From assembly GCF_003458715.1 (NCBI RefSeq), contig NZ_QRVI01000024.1:1-33963 (forward strand): 33,963 nucleotides of DNA, written 5' to 3'. The notes under the pieces were generated by a model. That model saw only the letters and a list, made by a program, of their open reading frames with translations, did no database searches and was not told where the DNA came from. The DNA comes from Eubacterium sp. AF22-8LB (GTDB taxonomy: Bacteria > Bacillota_I > Bacilli_A > Erysipelotrichales > Erysipelotrichaceae). Positions 25,201 through 33,963 of this stretch are shown in pieces. The first letter of the stretch is position 1. Every line of letters begins with the position of its first letter. Position numbers and translations under genes: made by a program.

Positions 25201-27209
25201 TTCCATCACCTACGAATAATCGTGATACAAAAACTTTTAAAAATAGTATTAGTATCGAGAATGATAATAATTATGTTTCTGAACAAACGGCTGAAAAGAC
25301 TTTGTATACAGCTCCAAATATTTTAAAGGAGTTAGGACAGGTTTTTAAATATGATGGAAAAACAGTTACAAATCTTCAAATAGGTGCTGATAAAACAGAT
25401 TCGGGAACTGCAGATACAAGTAAGATTTGTACAGATTTGTTAAAAGACAGTCATGGAGTCTTTGTATCATGGGCATTTAAAGTTAACTATGATGGTAAAT
25501 TGAATGGCGAATATAATGTTTTGGAAGATATTCCAGAAGGTATGGAGCTAAGCTACATTCGTTTAAAATGGCATGGTGCAGATGCTTCAAGTGTTCGTTC
25601 AAAAGAAATTTCAGGAATTGATAGTACTGTTTGGGAGGAAGTAAATAATACTTCAACTAACGATAATAAAGAATCTGAAGATACGATTTATTATGTCAAT
25701 AAAAATAACAAGCAAGCTATGATACAACTTGGTGATTTTGTGGCGAAGGAAGAAAGAGACAATAATTCAGTGGATGTACAGGTTGTTTGTAGGGTGACAG
25801 ATTCAAAGGTATTGTTGGGTGCTGAATCTCAAACATTTACGAATAAAGTTACACTAAAAAAAGATGATAAAATCATTGATACGGCAAAAAGTGCTGAAAC
25901 TATTCAACTAACTGAAGAAAATAAGAATATTGATAAAAAGCAAGGTCAAAGTAATGGACAAAAGATTGATTTTGAAATCAATGCGAACCAGCTTGGTCAA
26001 ACACTTCCAACAAATGATGGTGACAAATTAAAGCTAGTGGATGAATTAGGTGAAAATCTACAGTTGGATACAACTTCAATTAAAGTGTTTAAGAACGATA
26101 CGGTACAATTAACAGATTGTGATACTTCATATACTAATAATACTTTGGAAATTACAGTTCCTAATAATGTTCCAATTAAGATTACTTATACAGTTACTGT
26201 AAATGCTAAACCAGGTGACTCTGTAAAGGTATCAAACACAGCTTATTGGAAGGGTTATTCTAAAGACAGTGGTAAAACAGTTGGATATGATTATTCATAT
26301 ACAGTAGGTGGAGGTATTGAAGCTTTCTCAAAAGTAAACTTTAAACTTACAAAACAAGATGAATATAACCTGAATAAAGTATTACAGGGTGCTGAGTTTA
26401 ATATAGAAAAGTGTGAATTAAATGAAAATGGGATTACTACATCGAAAATAGTAAGTGTAACTACGGGTGTAGACGGAACAATAGCTCAAGATTTAGATTT
26501 TGATACACTGTATAAAATAACAGAAACAAAAGCACCAGATGGCTATGTTCTTAATAGTAAGCCAATTTATATCTTGGATGTAAAAGATAAAGATAAAAGT
26601 TATGTAACAAATATTGAAAACATCATTAAAGATGGTAAACTTTTTGTACGTTACAAACAACAAAATTTTGACATACAAGTTCAGAATCGCAAGGGTGAAA
26701 TCACTGTAGTCAAAAAGTTTATCAATGATGCCGCAGGAAAGTCAACGAATCCAGTAAGTGGAACATATAGCTTTGGGTTATATGATAACGCACAAGGAAA
26801 CGGCGATCGAATACAAACTCAAACAATTACCTATAATGCGGGTAAAACACAAGAACAATCAGTGAAGTTTATCAATCTAGAATTAGGTAAAACATATTAT
26901 GTTTTTGAATTAGATGATAAAGGTAATCCGATTGTTAATTCTTCCCAAGAAGTAACAATAAATAAATTGCAGTATAGAGTAGAGTATAAAAATGAAAAAG
27001 GTGAATCTCCAAATGCTGCAACAAACGGGCAAACGGTAACTGTTACAAACAGAAGCCGTACAAAAATACTGCCTTCTACAGGTGGGTATGGATCCCTGCT
27101 TTACAGGATATCAGGTGCAATGTTGGCACTAGCAAGCTTGATATACCTGACAAATATATATAAAAAGAATCATTTAGATGACACATCAAAGAAAAGGAGA
27201 AAGAAATGA
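22287..27209 (+). pseudogene. Giant LPSTG-anchored pilus adhesin gene interrupted by an in-frame TAA
   Basis: About 1640 codons in one frame, stopped after codon 77 by TAA at 22518-22520. Before the stop: a basic N-terminus, a signal helix ending YALTIPAVTLA, and an HxHxxxCY motif. After it the same frame continues (EDCYEKEE) to 27209. Next come an acidic linker and a long series of beta-sandwich segments with isopeptide-type strands. A CnaB/SpaA domain (about 1349-1455) has the E-box YKITETKAPDGY, and a second such domain follows. The C-terminus is the sorting signal LPSTG (about residue 1595), a hydrophobic helix and a basic tail. The stop replaces the expected Thr/Ser of HTHxEDCY; TCA to TAA is one base. 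Internal GTG 22602 has no signal peptide. Intact, it would be the tip or ancillary adhesin. RBS GGGAGG. Confidence 0.85.
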
Positions 27210-28691
27210 AACTAATTAAAAAAATTGCTGCCATTATGTTTGCGTTCATGATGGTAGTATCTATGAGCTGTAACGTAAAAGCGGAAGAAACTGAAGGTAT
27301 TTATGGTCAAAAAGATGGATCAATAACAATCACTGGTGCCCTTCCAGATCAGACTTATACAATTTATGAAATGTTGAAATTGGAAAGTTTTAGTGGGGAT
27401 AATTATTCATATACCATTGCTGACGGTTGGAAAGAATTCTTTAAAGATGGTGCAGATGGTGCTAAATACATGCAAAAAGATGAAAATGGTTATATGTCTT
27501 TTATAGCAGGTAAGAAAGGAGATTCTGATATACGTGAATTTGCGCAAAAGGCATTGGCATACGCAAAAAAAAACTAAAGGAATTAACACACAAAACAAAA
27601 GCACAAATGTAAATGATACTACTGTTACATTTAATAATTTACCTCTTGGTTATTATTTAGTTGGTTCAACTACTGGAGCTTTATGTGGTTTAGATACTAC
27701 ACACAAGACAGTAGAAATCGCAGAAAAGAATAGTGTACCAACAGTAACTAAAAAAATTATAGAAGACAATAGACTTGTAGAAACAAACACAGTTAATTAT
27801 GGGGATATCGTTAATTTTCAAGTAGATATAAACATAGGTAAAGGGGCTAAAAACTATGTATTACATGACAAAATGGACCAAGGTTTAACATTAAATACAT
27901 CAACTTCGCCTAATATTTCTCCTATAAATTTCCATGATCAAAGTAATAAAAATCCTAGCTATAATACAGATTTTACAGTAAATACTGCACCAGATGATGG
28001 TTGTACGTTCCATGTTGAATTTCAAGAAAGCTATTTAAATACTTTAACGGAATCTGTTGTGTTAACGGGTAACTATGCGGCTACAGTTAATGAAAATGCA
28101 AAAATTAATGAAGCTATAAATAATAAAACATGGTTATCTTATGGAGATAGTAATAATAAAACAGAATCTAAAACAGAAACTTATACATATGGTATTAAAG
28201 TTTTTAAATATACAAAGAATGGTGAGAATAAAGATGGTTTAAAAGATGCACAATTCAAATTGTATACTGATAAAAAATGTGCTAATGGGGATGAGGTAAA
28301 TCTTAAAAATGATACTAGTGTAGGAACTTATTTGGTAGCCAATACAAAAACAGGGGATAATATCATGATTTCTCCTCAATCAGGTAGGTTTGAAATTAAA
28401 GGTTTAAAGGCTGGCACATATTATCTAAAAGAAATTAAAGCTCCTACGGGATATAATAAATTGGCTAATCCAATCAAAATTACAATTTCACAAGATACTA
28501 CAAAGAACCAAGTGATTACAGTTGGTGAAGATACTAATCCGGTAGATGAAGTTGGAGTACAGAACAAATCAGGAACACTACTACCACATACAGGTGGTGC
28601 TGGTACTACAATGATTTATCTAGTAGGTGCTTTACTTGTATTGGGATCAGGTGTTGTATTGGCTTCAAAGAGAAGATCAAATAGTAAGTAA
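27206..28691 (+). pseudogene. LPHTG pilin (SpaA-type backbone) frameshifted at an A9 tract
   Basis: Start ATG overlaps the adhesin stop (ATGA). Frame one (27206-27577) encodes a signal peptide (about 1-27) and the N-terminal pilin domain (GSITITGALPDQTYTIYEM), then stops just after A9 (27565-27573). Frame two continues from within 27534-27580 to 28691 with no loss of homology: NLPLGYYLVGST, an isopeptide domain (VLHDKMDQGLTL), a CnaB-like domain with the E-box YYLKEIKAPTGY, and the sorting signal LPHTGG with membrane helix and KRRSNSK tail. Removing one A restores a frame of about 494 codons. Likely the polymerised pilin shaft. It could be dead, phase-variable by slipped replication, rescued by transcriptional slippage, or a sequencing error in the homopolymer. 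Confidence 0.85.
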
Positions 28692-28727
28692 GAATTCATA
28701 TTATAAATGTAGGGAGAGGGTTGTAAA

Positions 28728-29540
28728 ATGAAGAAACATATTTCAACTATAATTGCGATACTTGTTTTTATTACAGGCCTTTCCTTGCTTCTTTATCCAA
28801 CGGTGAGTAATTATTGGAATTCATTATATCAGACTCGTGTTGTGGCGAATTATTCGGATACGATGGCTAAAATGAATGGGCAGGATAAAAAGGCTGCGAT
28901 TGATGCGGCTAGTAACTATAATTCAAGTCTTGTTACGAATGCGGGTCGTTTTACACCGAGTGATTCAGAGCTTAGTTTATATAAGAGCTTATTAGATGCA
29001 GATGGAACGGGTATGATGGGATATATCGTGATTCCAGAGATTCAATGTAAGCTAGCTATTTATCATACGGTGGATGATTCTGTCTTGCAGGTGGGTGTTG
29101 GACACTTGGAGGGTTCGAGTCTTCCTGTTGGTGGCAAGTCTACGCATTGTGTTTTATCGAGTCATAGAGGACTTCCAAGTGCGAAGTTATTTACCGAATT
29201 GGATCGACTAAAAAAAGGGGATGTTTTCTATCTTCATGTATATGATCGGGTATTGACGTATGAAGTGGATCATATCGCAATTGTTGAACCGAATGATTAT
29301 GGTTTATTAGAAATAGAAGAAGGACAAGATTTATGTACACTATTTACGTGTACGCCATATGGTATCAATACACAGCGACTATTGGTTCGTGGCCATCGTG
29401 TTGAGAATGCTTTAGGGGAATCGAGTTTAACTTCGGATGCCGCAAAGATAAACAGTCTAGTGGTGGCCTCTTGTGTGGGTATTGTGATTTTAAGTATAGG
29501 ATTTATTATAAGGAGGGCAATGAGATGGAAAGAAAAATAA
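28728..29540 (+). CDS. Class C (pilin-polymerising) sortase
   Basis: 270 residues with N-terminal (about 7-24) and C-terminal (about 243-262) membrane helices, the class C layout. Catalytic His146 lies in LSSHRGLP and Cys208 in TLFTCTPYGINTQRLLVRG, with the conserved Arg following. It joins pilin subunits through Lys-Thr isopeptide bonds on the cell surface. The usual DP(F/W) lid motif before the catalytic barrel is not apparent. It follows the pilin by 36 bases with RBS GGGAGAGGG and overlaps the next gene by 16 bases. Confidence 0.93.
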   Translation: MKKHISTIIAILVFITGLSLLLYPTVSNYWNSLYQTRVVANYSDTMAKMNGQDKKAAIDAASNYNSSLVTNAGRFTPSDSELSLYKSLLDADGTGMMGYIVIPEIQCKLAIYHTVDDSVLQVGVGHLEGSSLPVGGKSTHCVLSSHRGLPSAKLFTELDRLKKGDVFYLHVYDRVLTYEVDHIAIVEPNDYGLLEIEEGQDLCTLFTCTPYGINTQRLLVRGHRVENALGESSLTSDAAKINSLVVASCVGIVILSIGFIIRRAMRWKEK

Positions 29541-30343
29541 AGAATTGTATAGTATGTTTTATCGTCCTCTTTTTTATGGGATTTACTACAGTTAAAGCAG
29601 ACACATTCGGTAGCTTAGTTATTTCATGTCCTATAGAAAATGTTTCGGTATCATTATATCGAGTGGCCGATACAGAAATGAATCTTGTTTCCCCTTTTTC
29701 TAAATATTCTGTTTCTTTAAAACAAGAAGATTTAAATGGTGTTGCGAATATATTGGAGAATCATATTCTTAAGGATCATATTGAGGCGGATTATACTTCA
29801 AATTCTGTGTTTTCAAATCTTGAATTCGGTGTATATTTAATTGTTCCTAGTGGCAGTGATGAATATGTTTTTCAGCCTTCTTTGGTGAGTATTACAGATT
29901 CTTCAGAAATAACTTCTGTATTAAAGTATGAGAAGAAGGAGAGTGTAACGTCTTTGCGTGTATTAAAAAGATGGAAGAATGATTCAAAGAAGAAGCGTCC
30001 TACCTCAATTTCAGTTGATTTACTTCAAGTGGATTCGAATGGAGTAACGAGTGTCATTGATAAACAAGTTCTTAGTTCAGATAATGCGTGGTCGTATACG
30101 TGGGATCATCTTTCTTCTTTGTATAGCTATCGTGTTTTGGAATCAAAGGTTCCAAGTGGATATACGGAAAGTGTGGTTCAAGAAAAGAATACGATGGTAT
30201 TGACGAATACAGCAAATAAGACGATTACAGATAAGAAAAAAACAGATAAAGATCTTCCTTTAACAGGACAGTTATGGTGGCCAGTACCTGTCTTGTTGTT
30301 TGTGGGTATGAGCTTATTTGGATTGGGTAAGTACTTACGATGA
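29525..30343 (+). CDS. LPLTG-anchored CnaB-type minor pilus subunit
   Basis: About 272 residues. A signal peptide (about 1-25) is followed by an N-terminal pilin-like domain (LVISCPIENVSVSLYRVAD) and a CnaB-type domain (about 140-235) closing with YRVLESKVPSGYTESV. A Lys-rich linker leads to the sorting signal LPLTG, one hydrophobic helix and a short basic end. Small size and single CnaB domain suit a basal, wall-anchoring subunit (inference). ATG 29525 has AGGAGG about 8 bases upstream, inside the sortase gene; longer in-frame starts lack a site. It is not interrupted, unlike the two larger subunits. Confidence 0.85.
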   Translation: MERKIKNCIVCFIVLFFMGFTTVKADTFGSLVISCPIENVSVSLYRVADTEMNLVSPFSKYSVSLKQEDLNGVANILENHILKDHIEADYTSNSVFSNLEFGVYLIVPSGSDEYVFQPSLVSITDSSEITSVLKYEKKESVTSLRVLKRWKNDSKKKRPTSISVDLLQVDSNGVTSVIDKQVLSSDNAWSYTWDHLSSLYSYRVLESKVPSGYTESVVQEKNTMVLTNTANKTITDKKKTDKDLPLTGQLWWPVPVLLFVGMSLFGLGKYLR

Positions 30344-30924
30344 AAGAAAGAATAGGAAAGGGCGTATCTTATTTAGGGATCATATTGATTGTTCTGGCAG
30401 TATCCTTATGTTTCTACAATGTATATGATAGTATTCGAGCGAATATATCTTCTAAATCGATTATGAATGATTATATGGCACATGTGTCTTCTGGTCCACA
30501 AGGATTTGTGCCAGACTATATTTTAAATCCAGACATGGATATGCCGGAGGTTGAAGTGGATGGTTTATCTTGTATAGGTGTGCTTGAAATACCTAGCTTA
30601 GATATTCGGCTTCCTGTAACAAGTACATTTAACTATGCATTGATGAAACAGGCTCCATGTCGCTATTACGGCAGTATATATAAGAATAATATGGTGATTG
30701 CGGCCCATGATTCGTGGTTTCATTTCGGAAGGATTCATACATTGAAGTCAGGTGATTCTGTTAAGTTTACAGATGCATCTGGTAATGAATTTGATTATTG
30801 TGTGGATGCAGTCGATGTTGTAAGTCCAAATAGTGTGGATGATGTGACAAGTGGCAAGTGGCCATTGACATTATTTACTTGTACTTTGGATGCACAAAAT
30901 CGTGTGGTTGTTCGATGTAAATAG
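30340..30924 (+). CDS. Second sortase of the pilus operon
   Basis: 194 residues with one N-terminal membrane helix (about 10-27) and a sortase barrel with His123 (VIAAHDSWF), Cys181 (TLFTCTLDAQNRVVVRC) and Arg188. It lacks the C-terminal helix of class C enzymes, so it is more like a class B/D or housekeeping-type enzyme. Its likely role is to attach the finished pilus or the LPLTG protein to the cell wall. The start overlaps the preceding stop by four bases (ATGA). It is the last gene of the operon. Confidence 0.88.
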   Translation: MKERIGKGVSYLGIILIVLAVSLCFYNVYDSIRANISSKSIMNDYMAHVSSGPQGFVPDYILNPDMDMPEVEVDGLSCIGVLEIPSLDIRLPVTSTFNYALMKQAPCRYYGSIYKNNMVIAAHDSWFHFGRIHTLKSGDSVKFTDASGNEFDYCVDAVDVVSPNSVDDVTSGKWPLTLFTCTLDAQNRVVVRCK

Positions 30925-30950
30925 GGGGTAGAGTGAATTCTATCCCCTTT
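30924..30950 (+). terminator. Terminator of the pilus operon
   Basis: GGGGGTAGA (30924-30932) and TCTATCCCC (30939-30947) form 9 bp with one G-T wobble and a 6-nt loop, followed by TTT. The T-run is short. Confidence 0.7.
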
Positions 30951-31026
30951 CACTAGATTTTTATATTTGAATTGTATTATACTTGAGTTAGGTTCCGTAT
31001 CGGAATTTATTTTTTTTGGAGGAGTT

Positions 31027-32385
31027 ATGAAAATTATTGTAGTGGGTGATGGTAAGGTTGGATTTGCGATTGCGAAACAATTGAATCAGGAAGGTCATGA
31101 TATTACAGTGGTTGAAAATAAAGCAAATGTTTTATCAAGTACCATGAACCAGTTGGATATTGTTGGTGTACTGGGAAATGGTGCGAGCTTAGATACCTTG
31201 TTAGAGGCGCGTGTACCCTCTTCAGACTTATTGATTGCGGCTACATCGACGGATGAGGTCAATATCATTTGTTGTTTATTGGCTAAGAAATTGGGGGCTC
31301 GTCACACGATTGCACGTATTCGTAATCCAGAATACAACAATACAGTTCGTCTGATTAAGGAAGAGTTAGGCTTAAGTATGAGTATCAATCCAGAACAGGC
31401 GGCGGCTCGTGAAATTTTGCGTTCGATTCGTTTCTCAAATTCAATTAAGGTTTCTTCGTTTGCGAAGGGAAGAATTGAATTGGCAGAAATTAAGATCACA
31501 GAGAATTCACCACTTTTAAATATGCGTATGAAGGATATTAATCATCGTTTTAAGAGTGAAGTGTTATTCGTAGCGATTCAGCGCGATGGAGAAGTCATTA
31601 TTCCAAATGGAAATACGGTGATTTCTGAAAATGATCGTGTAACGCTAACAGGTTCGACTAAGCAATTAGAAAAATTCTTTATTAAGATTGGTATTTTAAG
31701 TAATCGTACTGTCAATGAGGTAATGATTGTTGGTGGTGGACGTATTACTTATTATTTGACAAACATGTTGTTGGAATTGGGAATGGATGTCAAAATTATT
31801 GAAATCAATAAAGATAAGTGTGTTAATCTTGTTGAAAAATTCCCACAGGCTACGGTCATTCATGGAGATGGTACGGATCATGAATTGTTGTTGAGTGAAT
31901 CTTTGGAAGAGATGGATGCGTTTATTGCGCTTACAGATAACGATGAGGAAAACGTCATTATTTCGATGTTTGCCCAAAGTCATGGAGTAACGCATGTATT
32001 GCCAAAGGTGAACCGTGTATCTTTAGGTTTCTTATTGGATAAGCTAGGACTAGAAAATTCAATTACGCCGAAGTTTATAACGGCCAACCAAATTGTGCAA
32101 TATGTTCGTGCTATGCAAAACACGGTTGGGTCAAATGTTGAATCTTTAATTAAGCTGGTGAATGATAAGGTAGAAGCCTTGGAATTTAGAGTGCGTGACA
32201 ATTGTCGTTTTATTGACGTGCCTATTAAAGATTTAAATATTCGTAAGGGAATCATTATTGCGTATGTAACACATAAGGGTGTTTCTAAAGTTGCGATTGG
32301 AGATACGCGTATTCAATTATCAGATACGGTCATTATTATTAGTAAGGTTGCAGGATTGAGGGATATCAATGATTTACTATCTTAA
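31027..32385 (+). CDS. trkA: TrkA-type potassium uptake regulator
   Basis: 452 residues: two RCK units, each a Rossmann NAD-binding domain (IVVGDGKVGFAIAKQL at the start; MIVGGGRITYYLTNML near residue 235) plus a TrkA-C ligand domain. It is a cytosolic ring that gates the TrkH channel in response to nucleotides. ATG 31027 has GGAGGAG 6 bases upstream; the frame extends to 30967 without a ribosome site. TrkH overlaps the end by 17 bases, so the two are one operon. A TATACT at 30978-30983 may be its -10. Confidence 0.95.
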   Translation: MKIIVVGDGKVGFAIAKQLNQEGHDITVVENKANVLSSTMNQLDIVGVLGNGASLDTLLEARVPSSDLLIAATSTDEVNIICCLLAKKLGARHTIARIRNPEYNNTVRLIKEELGLSMSINPEQAAAREILRSIRFSNSIKVSSFAKGRIELAEIKITENSPLLNMRMKDINHRFKSEVLFVAIQRDGEVIIPNGNTVISENDRVTLTGSTKQLEKFFIKIGILSNRTVNEVMIVGGGRITYYLTNMLLELGMDVKIIEINKDKCVNLVEKFPQATVIHGDGTDHELLLSESLEEMDAFIALTDNDEENVIISMFAQSHGVTHVLPKVNRVSLGFLLDKLGLENSITPKFITANQIVQYVRAMQNTVGSNVESLIKLVNDKVEALEFRVRDNCRFIDVPIKDLNIRKGIIIAYVTHKGVSKVAIGDTRIQLSDTVIIISKVAGLRDINDLLS

Positions 32386-33886
32386 ACATAACCTACATAA
32401 AGTAAATTGGGCCATGATTGGTAATGTATTAGGTATGGTCTTGATTGCGCAGGGCTGCCTGATGTTTTTGCCTGTCTTGGTAGATTTAATTTATCAGGAA
32501 GGTTTGTATGATTCATATTTGATTGTGATTGCGATTTGTCTTGTACTAGGCTATGTACTAACACGTAAAAGAGCAAGAGTGAATTCCTATTTTGCCAAGG
32601 ATGGAATGATTGCGGTAGGATTGGCATGGATTGTTCTGTCTTTCTTTGGCGGTTTACCATTCTATTTATCAGGTGAAATTCCATCCTTTGTCGACTGTTT
32701 CTTTGAAGCTGTATCCGGATTTACTACCACTGGATCAAGTATTTTAGAAGAGGTTGAAAGCTTGAAGCATGCCACTCTATTCTGGCGTAGCTTTACCCAC
32801 TGGATTGGTGGTATGGGTATTCTAGTATTTATTTTGGCATTGATGCCAAAGTCAAATGATCGTGATATGCACATTATGCGTGCTGAAGCACCTGGACCTA
32901 CTATTGGCAAGCTTGTACCTCGTATGCGTCAGTCCGCAATGATTTTATATGCGATGTATATGGGATTAACTGTCATTATGGTTATCTTATTGTTGATTGG
33001 TAAGATGCCATTATTTGATGCGTTATGTAATACATTTGGTACAGCTGGTACCGGTGGTTTTGCGATTAAGAACACTAGCATTGGTGCTTATAATAATGCG
33101 TACTATGAAGTAATTATAACAATCTTTATGATTTTATTTGGTGTGAACTTCAATATGTATTACTTCCTTTTAATTCGAGATTTTAAACAGGTCTTTAGAA
33201 ATGAAGAGCTACGTGCGTATTTAGGAATTATTTTATTTTCCATTACTTGTATCACATTGAATGTTTTATCTATCTATCATTTTGATGTGTTAAAATCTAT
33301 ACGCTTAGCTAGCTTTCAAGTTGGATCCATCATTACAACAACGGGATATTCAAGCTGTGACTATACGATTTGGCCACAATTTAGTAAGATGATCCTTTTC
33401 TTATTGACGATTCTTGGTGCGAGTGCAGGATCTACTGGTGGTGGTGTGAAGGTTTCTCGTATGTTGATCATTGTGAAAAAGATCAAGCTGGATATTCAAA
33501 AGCTTTTGCATCCACAAAAGGTAGAAGCTATTACCATGGATGGTAAGGTTGTTGATACAGAGGTTGTAAACCAGATCTTAGCTTTCTTCTGTAGCTTTAT
33601 CATTATTGTAGGCATTATTATATTTTTGGTTTCTTTAAATAATCTTGATTTTGAAACGACAATTACTGCCGTAATTACATGTATTGGAAATGTAGGGCCT
33701 GGATATGGATTGTGTGGTCCCATGGGCAACTTCTCTATGTTCTCTAATTTTTCTAAAATTGTATTATCCATTGCGATGTTGATTGGTCGTTTGGAAATCT
33801 ATCCAATCTTGATTTTCTTATCACCTATTCTTGGAATTCGTAATGTTTCAAAATCGTTCCATAAACGAAATAAGCGTAGAGCTTAA
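32369..33886 (+). CDS. trkH: TrkH-family potassium channel subunit
   Basis: 505 residues, multi-spanning membrane protein. The four pore-loop selectivity regions are seen as SGFTTTGSS (first pore loop), GTAGTGGFA, ITTTGYSSCD and IGNVGPGYG, and SAGSTGGGVKVSRM lies in the family position. It imports K+ together with the TrkA ring. It starts within trkA with GAGGGA just upstream. The C-terminus is basic. Confidence 0.95.
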   Translation: MIYYLKHNLHKVNWAMIGNVLGMVLIAQGCLMFLPVLVDLIYQEGLYDSYLIVIAICLVLGYVLTRKRARVNSYFAKDGMIAVGLAWIVLSFFGGLPFYLSGEIPSFVDCFFEAVSGFTTTGSSILEEVESLKHATLFWRSFTHWIGGMGILVFILALMPKSNDRDMHIMRAEAPGPTIGKLVPRMRQSAMILYAMYMGLTVIMVILLLIGKMPLFDALCNTFGTAGTGGFAIKNTSIGAYNNAYYEVIITIFMILFGVNFNMYYFLLIRDFKQVFRNEELRAYLGIILFSITCITLNVLSIYHFDVLKSIRLASFQVGSIITTTGYSSCDYTIWPQFSKMILFLLTILGASAGSTGGGVKVSRMLIIVKKIKLDIQKLLHPQKVEAITMDGKVVDTEVVNQILAFFCSFIIIVGIIIFLVSLNNLDFETTITAVITCIGNVGPGYGLCGPMGNFSMFSNFSKIVLSIAMLIGRLEIYPILIFLSPILGIRNVSKSFHKRNKRRA

Positions 33887-33887
33887 T

Positions 33888-33909
33888 GAAATACCCTTTT
33901 GGGTATTTC
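33888..33909 (+). terminator. Perfect hairpin after trkH
   Basis: GAAATACCC and GGGTATTTC form 9 bp with a TTTT loop right after the stop codon, but no T-run follows. It may be a processing or 3' stability hairpin. Confidence 0.5.
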
Positions 33910-33925
33910 AGATTGTTGACAAAAG

Positions 33926-33957
33926 CCTATACCTTTTCGTAAGGACATAGGTTTTTT
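33926..33957 (+). terminator. Rho-independent terminator of trkAH
   Basis: CCTAT (33926-33930) pairs with ATAGG (33947-33951), with an inner CCTT/AAGG stem, followed by T6. Confidence 0.8.
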
Positions 33958-33963
33958 ATTGTA

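Noticed and set aside
22602..27209. Independent gene starting at GTG 22602
   Set aside because: There is no Shine-Dalgarno site or signal peptide, and the frame is continuous with the secreted N-terminus upstream of the TAA.
33916..33921. TTGACA as a -35 of a promoter reading out of the window
   Set aside because: No -10-like hexamer lies at 16-18 bp; the sequence there is part of a terminator stem.
1..33963. CRISPR arrays, insertion sequences, prophage or toxin-antitoxin modules
   Set aside because: No regularly spaced short repeats, transposase or integrase motifs, phage structural genes or paired small toxin/antitoxin frames were recognised, apart from the Rpn-family remnant.

Overview
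The window is a chromosomal segment of a low-GC Gram-positive bacterium (Firmicutes/Bacillota). AT-rich codon use, strong Shine-Dalgarno sites, intrinsic terminators, MutS2, RNase HIII, RecD2, a CcpA-type cre site and sortase-anchored pili all fit. The N-terminal style of the large pilus protein (a basic stretch, then a YALTIPAVTL-type signal) and the gene mix suggest a gut Erysipelotrichia-like lineage. The genus is not determined here.

Layout. 1-2118 is the 3' end of a large repeat-bearing surface protein held by three C-terminal membrane helices. 2234-4141 is a membrane sensor with a GGDEF domain. 4155-5003 (minus) is RNase HIII, followed by a plus-strand housekeeping block: mutS2, uvrC, a membrane-anchored VanY-type protein without active-site residues, a YfcE-like phosphoesterase, a beta-helix acyltransferase-like protein and a GT51 glycosyltransferase. 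A broken Rpn-family nuclease gene, two identical tRNA-Leu(CAA) genes, mnmA and recD2 follow.

16508-21629 is regulatory and gene-poor. It holds a DUF1653 protein, a strong candidate structured small RNA (17137-17296), decayed coding fragments, a Crp/Fnr regulator, a cytosolic hybrid histidine kinase (minus) and a second candidate small RNA or leader (minus, about 21305-21219).

21630-30924 is a sortase-assembled pilus operon: signal peptidase I, a very large LPSTG adhesin, an LPHTG pilin, a class C sortase, an LPLTG CnaB-type minor subunit and a second sortase. Its promoter region has a perfect cre site. Both large structural genes are interrupted as written: the adhesin by an in-frame TAA after 77 codons, and the pilin by a one-base frameshift at an A9 tract. 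The pilus is therefore off by inactivation, phase-variable, or rescued by slippage or readthrough. The window ends with trkA-trkH potassium uptake genes.

The best candidates for new biology are the two small RNAs beside the pilus locus, the pilin A9 switch, and the active-site-dead VanY homologue inside a DNA-repair/cell-wall gene cluster. All functional calls come from reading motifs; no database search was run.
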